This document shows, piece after piece, positions 17,932-26,238 of a stretch of DNA of 36,536 nucleotides. Both the position numbers and the translations under genes were made by a program. How positions within the stretch are numbered: the first letter of the stretch is position 1; every line of letters begins with the position of its first letter. The stretch is from Thermoanaerobaculia bacterium (GTDB lineage: Bacteria; Acidobacteriota; Thermoanaerobaculia; JALWYX01): NCBI GenBank assembly GCA_027078415.1, contig JALWYX010000071.1, forward strand, positions 1-36,536, given 5' to 3'. The notes beneath the pieces were generated by a model that was given only the letters and a program-made list of their open reading frames with translations, ran no database searches and was not told the origin of the DNA.

Positions 17932-18594
17932 ATGGAGACTATCGACTTTACTAGAGCTAGAAAAATATTGCGGACTCCTTCTAGTAGTTTTCATGATATA
18001 GAGATGATTTTGTCTTGCGAAGAACTTATGAAGTTTTACGAAATCAAACGGTTGTTAGTATTGCATCCTAAGGTTCCACGATACGTTGCTGTTGATTTAG
18101 TAGCTTCTCTTTTTTGGAGAGACCTTATGGAAGTAGGGGTCTCTACACGTGTTCATCCGATTGTAAGAAGAGCTGCGGATAATAGACTTATAGAGAAGCT
18201 TCGTGTGCTAACGGTAGGTGAGAAGGTAGCTTTAGCTAGGAGGGCGTCGCATAGGGTCCTTAGTCATTTGCGTTACGATCCTACAGTTAGAGTTATATCG
18301 GCTATGTTGGATAATCCCAGGGCAACGGAAGGTTTGGTGGTTTCTTTAGCAGGGTACGGTAAGGCCAATCCTAAAGTTTTAGAGGTTGTAGCTAAACATG
18401 AAAAATGGGGTAGACTTTACAACGTAAAGGTAGCTCTTTGCAGGAATCCTCAAACACCTTTGTCTGTTTCTGTTACTATTGTAGATGAGTTACTTTATAG
18501 TGATATCGAGGCTATTTTTAAAGATGATACTCTTCCTTACATTTTGAGAAGGAAATGTCAGTTGCTTTTATCTGGTCAGGATACTCTATTGTAA
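17932..18594 (+). CDS. Helical-repeat protein of unknown function (paralogue of the protein at 19401)
   Basis: A 220-residue protein I cannot name. It is built of short helical units recalling HEAT or leucine-rich-variant repeats, with recurring Asn-Pro/Asp-Pro helix caps (LHPKVPR, YDPTVR, DNPRAT, RNPQTP). No signal peptide or membrane segment is visible, so it is probably cytoplasmic. Residues 93-214 align along their whole length with the C-terminal 120 residues of the protein at 19401-20489: LTVGEKVALARRAS matches LPVPKRVKLARRAS, and RNPQTP matches NNPRTP. Similar uncharacterised proteins occur, to my recollection, in acidobacterial and deltaproteobacterial genomes. It is the first gene of the cluster with the RodZ-like protein, and probably serves as a binding scaffold (inference). 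Confidence 0.65.
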   Translation: METIDFTRARKILRTPSSSFHDIEMILSCEELMKFYEIKRLLVLHPKVPRYVAVDLVASLFWRDLMEVGVSTRVHPIVRRAADNRLIEKLRVLTVGEKVALARRASHRVLSHLRYDPTVRVISAMLDNPRATEGLVVSLAGYGKANPKVLEVVAKHEKWGRLYNVKVALCRNPQTPLSVSVTIVDELLYSDIEAIFKDDTLPYILRRKCQLLLSGQDTLL

Positions 18595-18622
18595 AATTTA
18601 TTAAAATAATTACACCGGATTT

Positions 18623-19399
18623 ATGAGTGAAGTAAACGGTAGTGATGATAACAGAAGTTTTGGAGAATGGTTACGTAGAGAGCGTGAAAGGCGAGGTATA
18701 ACTCTTGAAGAGATAGCTGAGGCAACTAAAATAGGGAAGAGATATTTGGAAGCTTTTGAAAGAGAGAGAGTGGATGTTATTCCAAGAGCTCCTATATTTG
18801 CTAGAGGTTTTCTAAGGCAGTACGCGGAGTATGTAGGCTTGGATCCCGAGGAAGTCTTAAATAGATTTGATAATGCAATATCTTTCCCTTCATCTTATGA
18901 GGTAAGAAAAGAGGAAAAATGGAATTCCGTACCTTTAAGGTTTTGGCTTGTTGTAGGATTTGTTTTTTTTATCATCGTACTTTTTATAATAGTTAGTAGT
19001 TTAAGTGCAGGAAATGTGGGGAGTGACTCTTATTTTTCCTATTTGAAAAATTTCTACATATTTACTGGTGAGAATGATCGTTTATTTCTAGGAATTTCTG
19101 AGGAATTTTTTAAGAACGATGGTGTAGTTGTTACTGTGGATGCTTTATATCCTACCGAGATTATAGCTTTCATCGACGGTAAATTTTTCTATAGTTACCC
19201 CGTTTTAGGGGATTCGATAAAACTTGTAGCCAGAGAGTCGTTGGAGTTGCAAATTCGTGATCCATCAGTAGCTAGATTGCTTGTGAATGGTAGAGTATTC
19301 GAGCTTGTGCGAGTTGTTGAGAATATACCTTTTAAGATTATTTGTAAAAAGGAGGGAGATTTGAGAATTATACATATCAAGGGAGGATATTTGAGATAG
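18623..19399 (+). CDS. rodZ: RodZ-like membrane protein with N-terminal helix-turn-helix
   Basis: Residues about 11-82 are the HTH_25-type domain typical of RodZ (FGEWLRRERERRGITLEEIAEAT split over residues 13-35; then YLEAFE, ARGFLRQYAEYVGLD). A single membrane segment lies at about 105-128, followed by a periplasmic part of some 130 residues with beta-rich character, like the DUF4115 domain of RodZ. In rod-shaped bacteria RodZ links the MreB cytoskeleton to the cell-wall synthesis complex. The cytoplasmic linker between HTH and membrane is very short (about 20 residues), shorter than in E. coli RodZ. mreB is not in the window. The start lacks a strong ribosome site. A membrane regulator with the same layout is the alternative. 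Confidence 0.78.
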   Translation: MSEVNGSDDNRSFGEWLRRERERRGITLEEIAEATKIGKRYLEAFERERVDVIPRAPIFARGFLRQYAEYVGLDPEEVLNRFDNAISFPSSYEVRKEEKWNSVPLRFWLVVGFVFFIIVLFIIVSSLSAGNVGSDSYFSYLKNFYIFTGENDRLFLGISEEFFKNDGVVVTVDALYPTEIIAFIDGKFFYSYPVLGDSIKLVARESLELQIRDPSVARLLVNGRVFELVRVVENIPFKIICKKEGDLRIIHIKGGYLR

Positions 19400-19400
19400 A

Positions 19401-20489
19401 ATGGAGTTTTCCGATATAGCCAAACGTATACTGGAAGGAGACGAGTCTATGCAGCTTCTAGCTGCGCAAGGTTTGGTTCCCCTACCAGTAGACGAACTTA
19501 TAGAGATACAAGTTTTATTAACAAAAAGTGATAATCTGCAGATAGCTACTTTATCTAAATCTAGCCTTGAATCTCTTGATCCTAATATATTTGCCGATGC
19601 TGTTGGTAGCTTATCAAACAGAGCGCTTGAGTATTTTGTTGAGAACGTAAATAATGAGAAGCTACTTTTGCCGATAGTAAGAGTAAGAAATGTTCCCACC
19701 TCACTCCTTAAAAAGTTGGCTAAGAAGGGAAATGAATCTATTCAAGAAGCTATTTTGCTACGTCAAGATAAAATAGTTGAAGATCCTTCCATTCTTGATT
19801 CCTTAGAAAAAAATCCTTCCCTTACCGAGGCTTCTAAGATTGCTATAGATGATTTGAGATTTTATCTGCTCAGACACGTGAAAGAACCTACCAAAGAACA
19901 GGTGGAAGAAGAGCGTGAGACCAGTGAGCAGGCAGTTTTGGAGTTGGAGTCTTCTCGTGAAGCTGTAGTTGAAGAGGTAATAGAGGAAGGGGAAGTTGTA
20001 GCAGAGGAAGAAGAGGTTGATGAGATAATAGAGAGTGCTAAGCAATTTCCTCCTGGAGGAGAAAAGGATGAATTAACAGGACTGACTGAAGCTCAGATTA
20101 GACAGTTACCTGTTCCTAAGAGAGTTAAGTTAGCTAGAAGAGCTTCTTCTAGGAGTATGCGTGCTATGCTTATAAAAGATCCTAATCCTCAAGTGGCTTT
20201 GGCAGTTTTGCAAGGTGGTGGTATGAGTGATCAAGAGATAGAGATGGTAGCTAAAAATAGAACGGTTTCCGAGGACGTATTGGAGGCTATAGCGCGTAAT
20301 AAGAGATGGGTAGCTAAGTATCCTATAGTTATCTCGCTTGTTAATAACCCTCGTACTCCTCCGGGAGTTGCCGTAAGATTGTTGAGTCGTTTATCGGTTA
20401 GGGATTTAAAGATGGTTATGATCAACAAGAACATTTCTGAAACTGTGAGGGCTACAGCAAAACGTATCTTTAGAGTAAAATCTAAATAA
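19401..20489 (+). CDS. Helical-repeat protein with acidic linker (paralogue of the protein at 17932)
   Basis: A 362-residue protein of unknown function in three parts. Residues about 1-160 are helical-repeat-like. Residues about 161-212 are an acidic linker rich in Glu and Val (VEEERE, EEGEVVAEEEEV), likely disordered. Residues 236-358 repeat the C-terminal domain of the gene at 17932 (KLARRASSR, ARNKRW, VNNPRTP). No signal peptide or membrane segment is visible. The ATG sits 1 base after the rodZ-like stop, so coupling with that gene is likely. The pair of related repeat proteins around RodZ suggests cytoplasmic adaptors for its N-terminal domain, but this is inference from position. Confidence 0.65.
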   Translation: MEFSDIAKRILEGDESMQLLAAQGLVPLPVDELIEIQVLLTKSDNLQIATLSKSSLESLDPNIFADAVGSLSNRALEYFVENVNNEKLLLPIVRVRNVPTSLLKKLAKKGNESIQEAILLRQDKIVEDPSILDSLEKNPSLTEASKIAIDDLRFYLLRHVKEPTKEQVEEERETSEQAVLELESSREAVVEEVIEEGEVVAEEEEVDEIIESAKQFPPGGEKDELTGLTEAQIRQLPVPKRVKLARRASSRSMRAMLIKDPNPQVALAVLQGGGMSDQEIEMVAKNRTVSEDVLEAIARNKRWVAKYPIVISLVNNPRTPPGVAVRLLSRLSVRDLKMVMINKNISETVRATAKRIFRVKSK

Positions 20490-20502
20490 GGGGTGGCTTT
20501 CA

Positions 20503-21159
20503 ATGATAGAAGGGAGAAAAGATTACTATCAAATTTTAGGGGTACCGGAGACTGCTAGTCGCAGTGAGATACGTGAAAGGTTTCTTGAGCTTGCTCGTGA
20601 GCTACATCCTGATAAGTTTGATCAAGATCAGAAGCGTGAAGCAGAGGAAAGGTTTCAAGCTATAACTGAAGCGTTTAACATTTTGTACAATCCTCATACA
20701 AGGAGTAAGTATGACTTGGAGCGTAAAGGTGCCCAGACAGAGTCGAAGAGGGTTGATCATAGAAAGGAAGTGTTTAAAGCGTACCTTGTTAGGGGTAAAG
20801 AAGCACTTAAGAATAATGATTTCCGTGAAGCAGCCAAAAACTTCTTTGAAGCTACGAAGGTTAATCCAGATGATTCCAAGGCATTTTACTATTTAGCTTT
20901 TGCGTGTTTTAAAGATCCAAATATGTTAGATAGGGCTGAGAACGCTATTATGAAAGCCATTAGATTATCTCCGACAGATGGTAAAATTTTGAAACTTGCG
21001 GGTAACATATATTACAAGAAAGGAGATGTTGAAAGCGCAAGACAATACTTTGAAAAAGCTTTAGATTGGTTAGGTGAAGATATAGAAATAGAGAAAAAGT
21101 TGCAAGCATTGCAGAGTAAGAAGAAGAAAGGGCTTTTCAATATTTTTAGAAAGAGCTAG
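20503..21159 (+). CDS. J-domain protein with TPR repeats
   Basis: Residues about 6-70 are a J domain (KDYYQILGVPE, His-Pro-Asp in LHPDKF, then YNPHTRSKYD), the part that stimulates DnaK ATPase. Residues about 85-205 hold at least three TPR-like helical pairs (REAAKNFFEATKVNPDD, ENAIMKAIRLSPTD, ESARQYFEKALDW), which normally bind peptides. The zinc-finger and C-terminal substrate domains of true DnaJ are missing, so this is a specialised co-chaperone. The C terminus is a short basic stretch. It follows the second repeat protein by 13 bases with a GGGGTGG ribosome site, and the phosphatase gene follows after 4 bases. Confidence 0.86.
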   Translation: MIEGRKDYYQILGVPETASRSEIRERFLELARELHPDKFDQDQKREAEERFQAITEAFNILYNPHTRSKYDLERKGAQTESKRVDHRKEVFKAYLVRGKEALKNNDFREAAKNFFEATKVNPDDSKAFYYLAFACFKDPNMLDRAENAIMKAIRLSPTDGKILKLAGNIYYKKGDVESARQYFEKALDWLGEDIEIEKKLQALQSKKKKGLFNIFRKS

Positions 21160-21163
21160 AGTT

Positions 21164-21925
21164 ATGAGACTTAGAGCTGTAGGGATTTCTGATACTGGGA
21201 AGGTTCGTTCAAGTAATGAAGATTGTTTTGGGATAGATTTGGCTAATAATGTTGTAATAGTTGCAGATGGTATGGGTGGGCATAGCTACGGTGAGATAGC
21301 ATCTAGAATAGCAGTTAAAACTATCCAGGATTTTATAAGTAGAACCGCAGATCAAGATTCTACATGGCCTTTTGCTTATGATGCGAGGATACAACATCAT
21401 TCAAATAGATTACAAATGGCCATACGAATAGCTCAAGATAAAATACGTAAAGCTATCGAAAAGGAAGAACGACTGCGAGGTATGGGAACAACTGTTGTCA
21501 GTATGATGCTTAAAGGTAACGTGGCGGTTATAGCTCATGTAGGAGATAGTAGAGCTTATAGGTTTAGAGATGGTAAACTAGAACTTTTAACGAGTGATCA
21601 TACTTGGGTTAATGAACAGATAGCTCTAGGTAATTTGTCAGAGGAGCAGGCCAGAGAGCACCCTTTCCGTAATGTCGTAACTAAGGCGTTAGGAGGAGAA
21701 GGGTACGTTTCTGTAGATGTTAGAGAAGAGACTGTAGTACCGGGTGATCTCTTCCTCCTTTGTTCCGATGGCTTGACAGGTATGTTAGAAGATAAAGAGA
21801 TAGAAGATTATTTAGCTAAGGATGCTTCTTTAGAAGAGAAATGCAAGATGTTGGTAGACGCTGCTAATGAAAGAGGAGGAACAGATAACGTTACTGTAGT
21901 GTTAGCAGTAGTTGAGGAGGAGTAA
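21164..21925 (+). CDS. PP2C-family serine/threonine protein phosphatase
   Basis: A 253-residue soluble phosphatase of the Stp1/PrpC type, which removes phosphate from Ser/Thr residues set by Hanks-type kinases. Metal-binding motifs are visible in order: SSNEDCFG (Asp20), VADGMGGHSYGE (Asp35-Gly36), HVGDSRAYR, TSDHTW, CSDGLTG and GGTDNVT. All usual acidic residues appear present. No transmembrane or sensor domain is attached. It is the last gene of the RodZ/J-domain cluster (4-base spacing), and no partner kinase lies in the window. The gene converges on bioF, with 32 bases between stops. Confidence 0.92.
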   Translation: MRLRAVGISDTGKVRSSNEDCFGIDLANNVVIVADGMGGHSYGEIASRIAVKTIQDFISRTADQDSTWPFAYDARIQHHSNRLQMAIRIAQDKIRKAIEKEERLRGMGTTVVSMMLKGNVAVIAHVGDSRAYRFRDGKLELLTSDHTWVNEQIALGNLSEEQAREHPFRNVVTKALGGEGYVSVDVREETVVPGDLFLLCSDGLTGMLEDKEIEDYLAKDASLEEKCKMLVDAANERGGTDNVTVVLAVVEEE

Positions 21926-21957
21926 CGTATCAGTTGAAACAAAGGTATTGGAAAGGT

Positions 21958-23136
21958 TTAAATTTTTAGTGTTGTTTCCTTAAGCGTATTAAGTAAAGAG
22001 AAAAAGTCAATTATATCTTCTCTTTTGTGCAATGCAGTTAGACTTATCCTCAGGCGAGCTTTGCCTTTTGGTACAGTTGGGTACCTGATAGGTGGAGCGA
22101 GATAGCCTTTTTCCTTGAGAACTCTAGATAGGAGGATTGTTTTCTTTTCTTCACCTATTATTATTGGAACTATTTGAGAATCTAAGTTTTTACCTGTGAA
22201 TTTGCTTGCAATATGTATATTCTCCCAAAGTGTTTTTCGACATTTATCGTTCTTTTCTAAATAATCTATAACATTTAGGGAATGTATTGTTACTGGTAAA
22301 GGTAATGAGGTGGAGAATATATAACTTCGTGCTTTGTTTGTTAAGTATTCTTTTATACTCTTAGAAGTAGCGGCAAATCCTCCTAAGCTGCCAAAGGCTT
22401 TACTAAGGGTGCCTACATTTATATCTACCTCTTCTTCAACCCCAAACATTTCAGCTACTCCGGCACCTCTTTCTCCGAAAATCAAAGTTGCGTGCGCTTC
22501 GTCTACAACTAACAGAAAGTTGTATGCTTTCTTTAGTGCTATTATGTCTCTCAATGGCGCTATATCACCATCCATGCTAAACAAAGTTTCTGTTATAACA
22601 ACTTTGTATTTTGAGGTATCTTTCTTTAGAAATTGTTCTAGATGGTTTACATCGTTATGACGATAAAATTTTACTTTTGCTCCTAACCTTTTAGAAATAC
22701 GTAACCCGTCGTATATCGAAGCGTGGTTGTATCTGTCTGAAAAAAAGGATACTTCTCTTCCTGCTAGTGAAGTTATAACACCTATATTAGCTAGATATCC
22801 TGATGAGAATAGAAGGGCCGTTTCCTTACTTTTAAGCTTGGCTAGCTTTTCCTCCAATTCCTCATGATATTTGGTATAACCTCCAAGCAAAGGAGATCCT
22901 CTTTCACCCATACCTATTTTTTTAACCTTTTCACAACTTAAAGAAACAATTTCAATATTTCTACTCATTCCTAGATAATCGTTAGAAGTGAAGGAGACAA
23001 ATTGATTGGTTCTTGATTTTGCTTTCATTCCTTCTATATACTCTAGGACCTCGCTTTTTCTTAGCAGGTTTTCATGAGCTAGTTTTTTTAGCTCGGAGTT
23101 TATTAATTTTTGCCATATTTTCATCGTAGTAGCCAC
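21958..23136 (-). CDS. bioF: 8-amino-7-oxononanoate synthase
   Basis: A pyridoxal-phosphate enzyme that joins pimeloyl-thioester and L-alanine, the first step of building the biotin rings. The aminotransferase class II fold is shown by FTSNDYLGMS, ERGSPLLGGYTKYHEELE, VVDEAHATLIFGERGAG and the cofactor lysine in GTLSKAFGSLGG. The 392-residue length is usual. The closely related enzyme Kbl (2-amino-3-ketobutyrate CoA ligase) is a possible confusion, but the position as last gene of a complete bioBADF run settles the call. It overlaps bioD by 16 bases. Confidence 0.93.
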   Translation of the reverse strand: MATTMKIWQKLINSELKKLAHENLLRKSEVLEYIEGMKAKSRTNQFVSFTSNDYLGMSRNIEIVSLSCEKVKKIGMGERGSPLLGGYTKYHEELEEKLAKLKSKETALLFSSGYLANIGVITSLAGREVSFFSDRYNHASIYDGLRISKRLGAKVKFYRHNDVNHLEQFLKKDTSKYKVVITETLFSMDGDIAPLRDIIALKKAYNFLLVVDEAHATLIFGERGAGVAEMFGVEEEVDINVGTLSKAFGSLGGFAATSKSIKEYLTNKARSYIFSTSLPLPVTIHSLNVIDYLEKNDKCRKTLWENIHIASKFTGKNLDSQIVPIIIGEEKKTILLSRVLKEKGYLAPPIRYPTVPKGKARLRISLTALHKREDIIDFFSLLNTLKETTLKI

Positions 23137-23750
23137 GAGATTATCTTGTCTTGGAATTCCTCGTTTGTATCTATTATTTTAGTGTTGGGTAACAAACGCT
23201 TGAGAGTATTTAAATTGTGTTCTTGTGCTAAGTCGTTTGGAGATAGTTGAGTATTGAGTAAAATAACAAATTGCAATCTCTGTTTTTTCATAAAGAAGTC
23301 TATAAGGGATACTACATTTAAAGATCCTAGTTTATTGGGCACTACTACTATAAATTTGGCGTTTAACGTTTTTCCAATATCTACTATGGTGTAATTCCAT
23401 CCTAGAGGAGATAATATACCTCCTGCTCCTTCTAGTACGTTTATTCCGTTTATTAAATATTTATTTATTTCTGATATTAGCTGATCTAGCGTTGGTAGGT
23501 GCTTTTTTTCTATTTCTGCAGCTACACATGGTGCTAGAGGTAAATTGTAATTCCATAGTGCTTTAGTTGGGAACGGTTGTTCTGCAGCTTTAGCTAGTAG
23601 GTAAGCGTCTTGGCCGTTGCCGCTTTCTAGTGGTTTAATGGCTCTAACGGGCATATTTTTATCTTTTATGTATCTGATTATTTTGCATCCTATATATGTT
23701 TTGCCAATCTCTGTATCGCTTCCTGTTACGATGACTGTTTTGATATCCAT
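23121..23750 (-). CDS. bioD: Dethiobiotin synthetase
   Basis: ATP-dependent carboxylation of 7,8-diaminopelargonate to dethiobiotin. Residues 9-18 carry the P-loop of the family (TGSDTEIGKT), and Glu-Gly-Ala-Gly-Gly (about residue 103, EGAGGILSPL) is the typical second motif, though shortened relative to the commoner EGAGGLLVPL. The protein is 209 residues, slightly short. The start lies 25 bases inside the bioA coding region and the end overlaps bioF by 16 bases. Confidence 0.9.
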   Translation of the reverse strand: MDIKTVIVTGSDTEIGKTYIGCKIIRYIKDKNMPVRAIKPLESGNGQDAYLLAKAAEQPFPTKALWNYNLPLAPCVAAEIEKKHLPTLDQLISEINKYLINGINVLEGAGGILSPLGWNYTIVDIGKTLNAKFIVVVPNKLGSLNVVSLIDFFMKKQRLQFVILLNTQLSPNDLAQEHNLNTLKRLLPNTKIIDTNEEFQDKIISWLLR

Positions 23751-25072
23751 ATATCTATTGCTTTTTCTAAAGCTTCTGTTACTTTTGCAAGTTGTTCATC
23801 CGTTATAATAAGAGGTGGCATTATTACAAGGGTGTCTCCTAGAGGACGTGTGAATACTCCGTATTTCAAGGCTAGATTAGATATTTTCATACCTACTCTT
23901 CTGTCGGGATCGAATGGTTTTAATCCGTTTTTGTAGTCTGCTAGTTCTATTCCTGCAGCTAGACCCCATTGTCTCACATCTTTGACGATCGCGATTTTTT
24001 CAAAATTTTTTAATAGCTTTGATAAGACTTTTTCTTTCTTTTTAACGGAATCTAGAAAGGCTTGTTGTGATACTATTTCAAGTACTTCTAAGGCTACAGC
24101 TGATCCCAGCGCGTTTCCTGTGAATGTATGTCCGTGGTAAAAAGTGCGTTCTTGAGATGGTTTGCCTAAAAATTTTTCGAAAACTTCGTTTGTAGTAAGG
24201 GTAGCTGCTAAAGGAAGGTATCCTCCTGAGAGCCCTTTTGCAAGACATATAAAGTCTGCGTACTTGTCTATATTTTCTCTTTGTGAAGCAAATAGGTATC
24301 CTCCTCTACCAATACCTGATGCTACTTCATCGTAAATGATGAGAATTTCTTCTTCTTTTGCTAACTCTACTATAGTTTTTAAAAAGTTTTTTGGGTATGT
24401 AACTATACCGGCAGCACCTTGAAATCCCGGTTCTATTATAAGAGCTGCTATCTCTTCTTTGTGATATTGGAGGATTTCCTTAAATTGCTCTATATGTATA
24501 GAGTAGTTGTCTTCTCTATATTGAGGTGTAGGTAGGTGTATAGCTTTAAATAACAGAGGTTTGAATCTCCTATGAAATGTATTAATACCTCCTACAGATA
24601 CGCTGCCTATTGTGTCTCCATGGTAAGCGTTGTTTAAGGATACAAAAAGATTTTTCTTCTTTCCTTTAATCTGCCAGTACTGAAAGGATATTTTGATTGC
24701 TATTTCAATTGCGGTTGAACCGTTGTCTGAAAAGAAGATTTTTCTTAGTTGTTTAGGAGCTAAATCGATCAATTTTTTTGCTAACTTTATGGGCGTAGTA
24801 TTGCTATTTCCTAATAAGGTGGAATGTGCTATTTTATCTATCTGTTCTTTTATCGCTTTATCCAGCCTTGGATGTCTATGTCCAAGTATTGCGCACCAAA
24901 TGGATGATACCGCGTCTATATATTTATTCCCATAGATATCGATTAGATAGATTCCTTCACCTCTGTCTATTATAAGAGGGGATTCTTTGTCGTATATAGA
25001 GTGTTGAGTAAAAGGGTGCCATATATATTCTCTATCCCACTGGATAAACTTGTTTAGTTCGGGGGATGTCAT
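23726..25072 (-). CDS. bioA: Adenosylmethionine-8-amino-7-oxononanoate aminotransferase
   Basis: A class III pyridoxal-phosphate aminotransferase converting 8-amino-7-oxononanoate to 7,8-diaminopelargonate, normally with S-adenosylmethionine as amino donor. Diagnostic parts are IWHPFTQHS near the N terminus, DAVSSIWCAILGHRHP, FSDNGSTAIEIA, NAYHGDTIGSVSVGG, IYDEVASGIGRGG and the cofactor lysine in CLAKGLSGGYLPLAAT, all typical of BioA rather than other class III enzymes. The length, 448 residues, is normal. It starts 4 bases inside bioB and ends 25 bases inside bioD. Confidence 0.94.
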   Translation of the reverse strand: MTSPELNKFIQWDREYIWHPFTQHSIYDKESPLIIDRGEGIYLIDIYGNKYIDAVSSIWCAILGHRHPRLDKAIKEQIDKIAHSTLLGNSNTTPIKLAKKLIDLAPKQLRKIFFSDNGSTAIEIAIKISFQYWQIKGKKKNLFVSLNNAYHGDTIGSVSVGGINTFHRRFKPLLFKAIHLPTPQYREDNYSIHIEQFKEILQYHKEEIAALIIEPGFQGAAGIVTYPKNFLKTIVELAKEEEILIIYDEVASGIGRGGYLFASQRENIDKYADFICLAKGLSGGYLPLAATLTTNEVFEKFLGKPSQERTFYHGHTFTGNALGSAVALEVLEIVSQQAFLDSVKKKEKVLSKLLKNFEKIAIVKDVRQWGLAAGIELADYKNGLKPFDPDRRVGMKISNLALKYGVFTRPLGDTLVIMPPLIITDEQLAKVTEALEKAIDIWISKQSS

Positions 25073-26049
25073 ACCACTATTTCGAATCCCGATTTGGTTA
25101 AATTATCTATGTCTTTCTCTATTGGATTTCCACAGGTGGTTAGATATCCGGATGAAAATATAGAAGTTGCTACTTTTATAATGTCTGTTCTGCGTTTGTT
25201 AAATACCTTTTCTCTTCCTGCAGAGGCTCTTATATCTGCTTTTGGATTTGTGAAGCGGAAAAGAATTAAAGTCTTTAATGCTACTTCTTCTTCGACTAAA
25301 GGTAGTGTATCTAGAGGGGTACCTGGCCGTGGATCTAAGAAGTTCACTGGTATAGATTCTACATTTAGCTTGGATAAGCTAAGTGCCAAATATACCCTGT
25401 CCACAATCTCTTCGCCCATACCTATAATTCCGCCACAACAGATTTCTAGTCCTGCTTTTTTAGCTCTTAAAACGGTTTTTAATCTATCTTGCCAGCTGTG
25501 AGTTGTACACACATTGGAGTAAAAGCTTTCTGAACTTTCCAAGTTGTGATTGTACCTATCTACTCCACTTTCCTTAAGTTTTTCAGCTTGACCCTCTTTT
25601 AACAATCCTAAAGATGCGCATATCTTCTTGGTAGGATATTTCTGTTTTATAATTTCTGCTGCCTTTGTTACTGTCTGTAGCACTTTGGTGTTTGGACCTC
25701 GTGTTGCTGTTACTATACAGTAAGTATACGCTCCGTTTTCGTAAGCTTTTTCAGCCGAGCTTACTATTTCTTCTATAGTTTCTAAATCGTAGGTGGGGAT
25801 TGCTGTGTTAAACCTTATAGATTGGGAACAGAATTTACAATCTTCCGGACATTTTCCACTTTTTGCATTTTTTAGCACATGGATTCTGACTTTGTTCCCG
25901 AAAAAGTGGTATCTTATCTCTTCTGCAGCCTCTAGTAGATATTCTATTTCGTTGTCGGGAGAGGTTAGTATGCTTAGTGCTTCTTCTTTTGATAGCCGAT
26001 AACCGTTAATTACTTGTTTGCTCAGAGATAACCAATAATTTTTGTTCAT
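25069..26049 (-). CDS. bioB: Biotin synthase (radical SAM)
   Basis: Inserts sulfur into dethiobiotin, the last step of biotin synthesis. The radical-SAM cluster motif is Cys67-x3-Cys71-x2-Cys74 (KCPEDCKFC), followed by SQSIRF; YNHNLESS and GGIIGMGE are further BioB motifs. Other conserved Cys for the second cluster are present (ICASLG, NVCTTHSW, EICCGG). The protein has 326 residues. The ribosome site (AAGGA) lies some 10 bases before the ATG. It is the first gene of bioBADF, 23 bases downstream of a tRNA-Pro on the same strand, so the two may share a transcript. Confidence 0.95.
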   Translation of the reverse strand: MNKNYWLSLSKQVINGYRLSKEEALSILTSPDNEIEYLLEAAEEIRYHFFGNKVRIHVLKNAKSGKCPEDCKFCSQSIRFNTAIPTYDLETIEEIVSSAEKAYENGAYTYCIVTATRGPNTKVLQTVTKAAEIIKQKYPTKKICASLGLLKEGQAEKLKESGVDRYNHNLESSESFYSNVCTTHSWQDRLKTVLRAKKAGLEICCGGIIGMGEEIVDRVYLALSLSKLNVESIPVNFLDPRPGTPLDTLPLVEEEVALKTLILFRFTNPKADIRASAGREKVFNKRRTDIIKVATSIFSSGYLTTCGNPIEKDIDNLTKSGFEIVV

Positions 26050-26069
26050 TGGTAATATTCCTTTCTATA

Positions 26070-26149
<80 letters not shown>

Positions 26150-26160
26150 GTTTTTTTAAT

Positions 26161-26166
26161 TTTATA
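26161..26166 (-). promoter_or_regulatory. Possible -10 box for the tRNA-Pro/bio transcript
   Basis: The minus strand reads TATAAA, 11 bases before the tRNA 5' end, the right place for a -10 hexamer. The surrounding 26150-26238 is extremely AT-rich and serves both the tRNA/bio genes and the divergent acyl-CoA synthetase gene. No clear -35 hexamer is seen. Confidence 0.3.
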
Positions 26167-26238
26167 GAAAAAAATTTTTTAATAAAAATATGGCTAAATA
26201 TTAGGTAAAATTGTTTAGAATAAGAGGAGGTAGGTATA

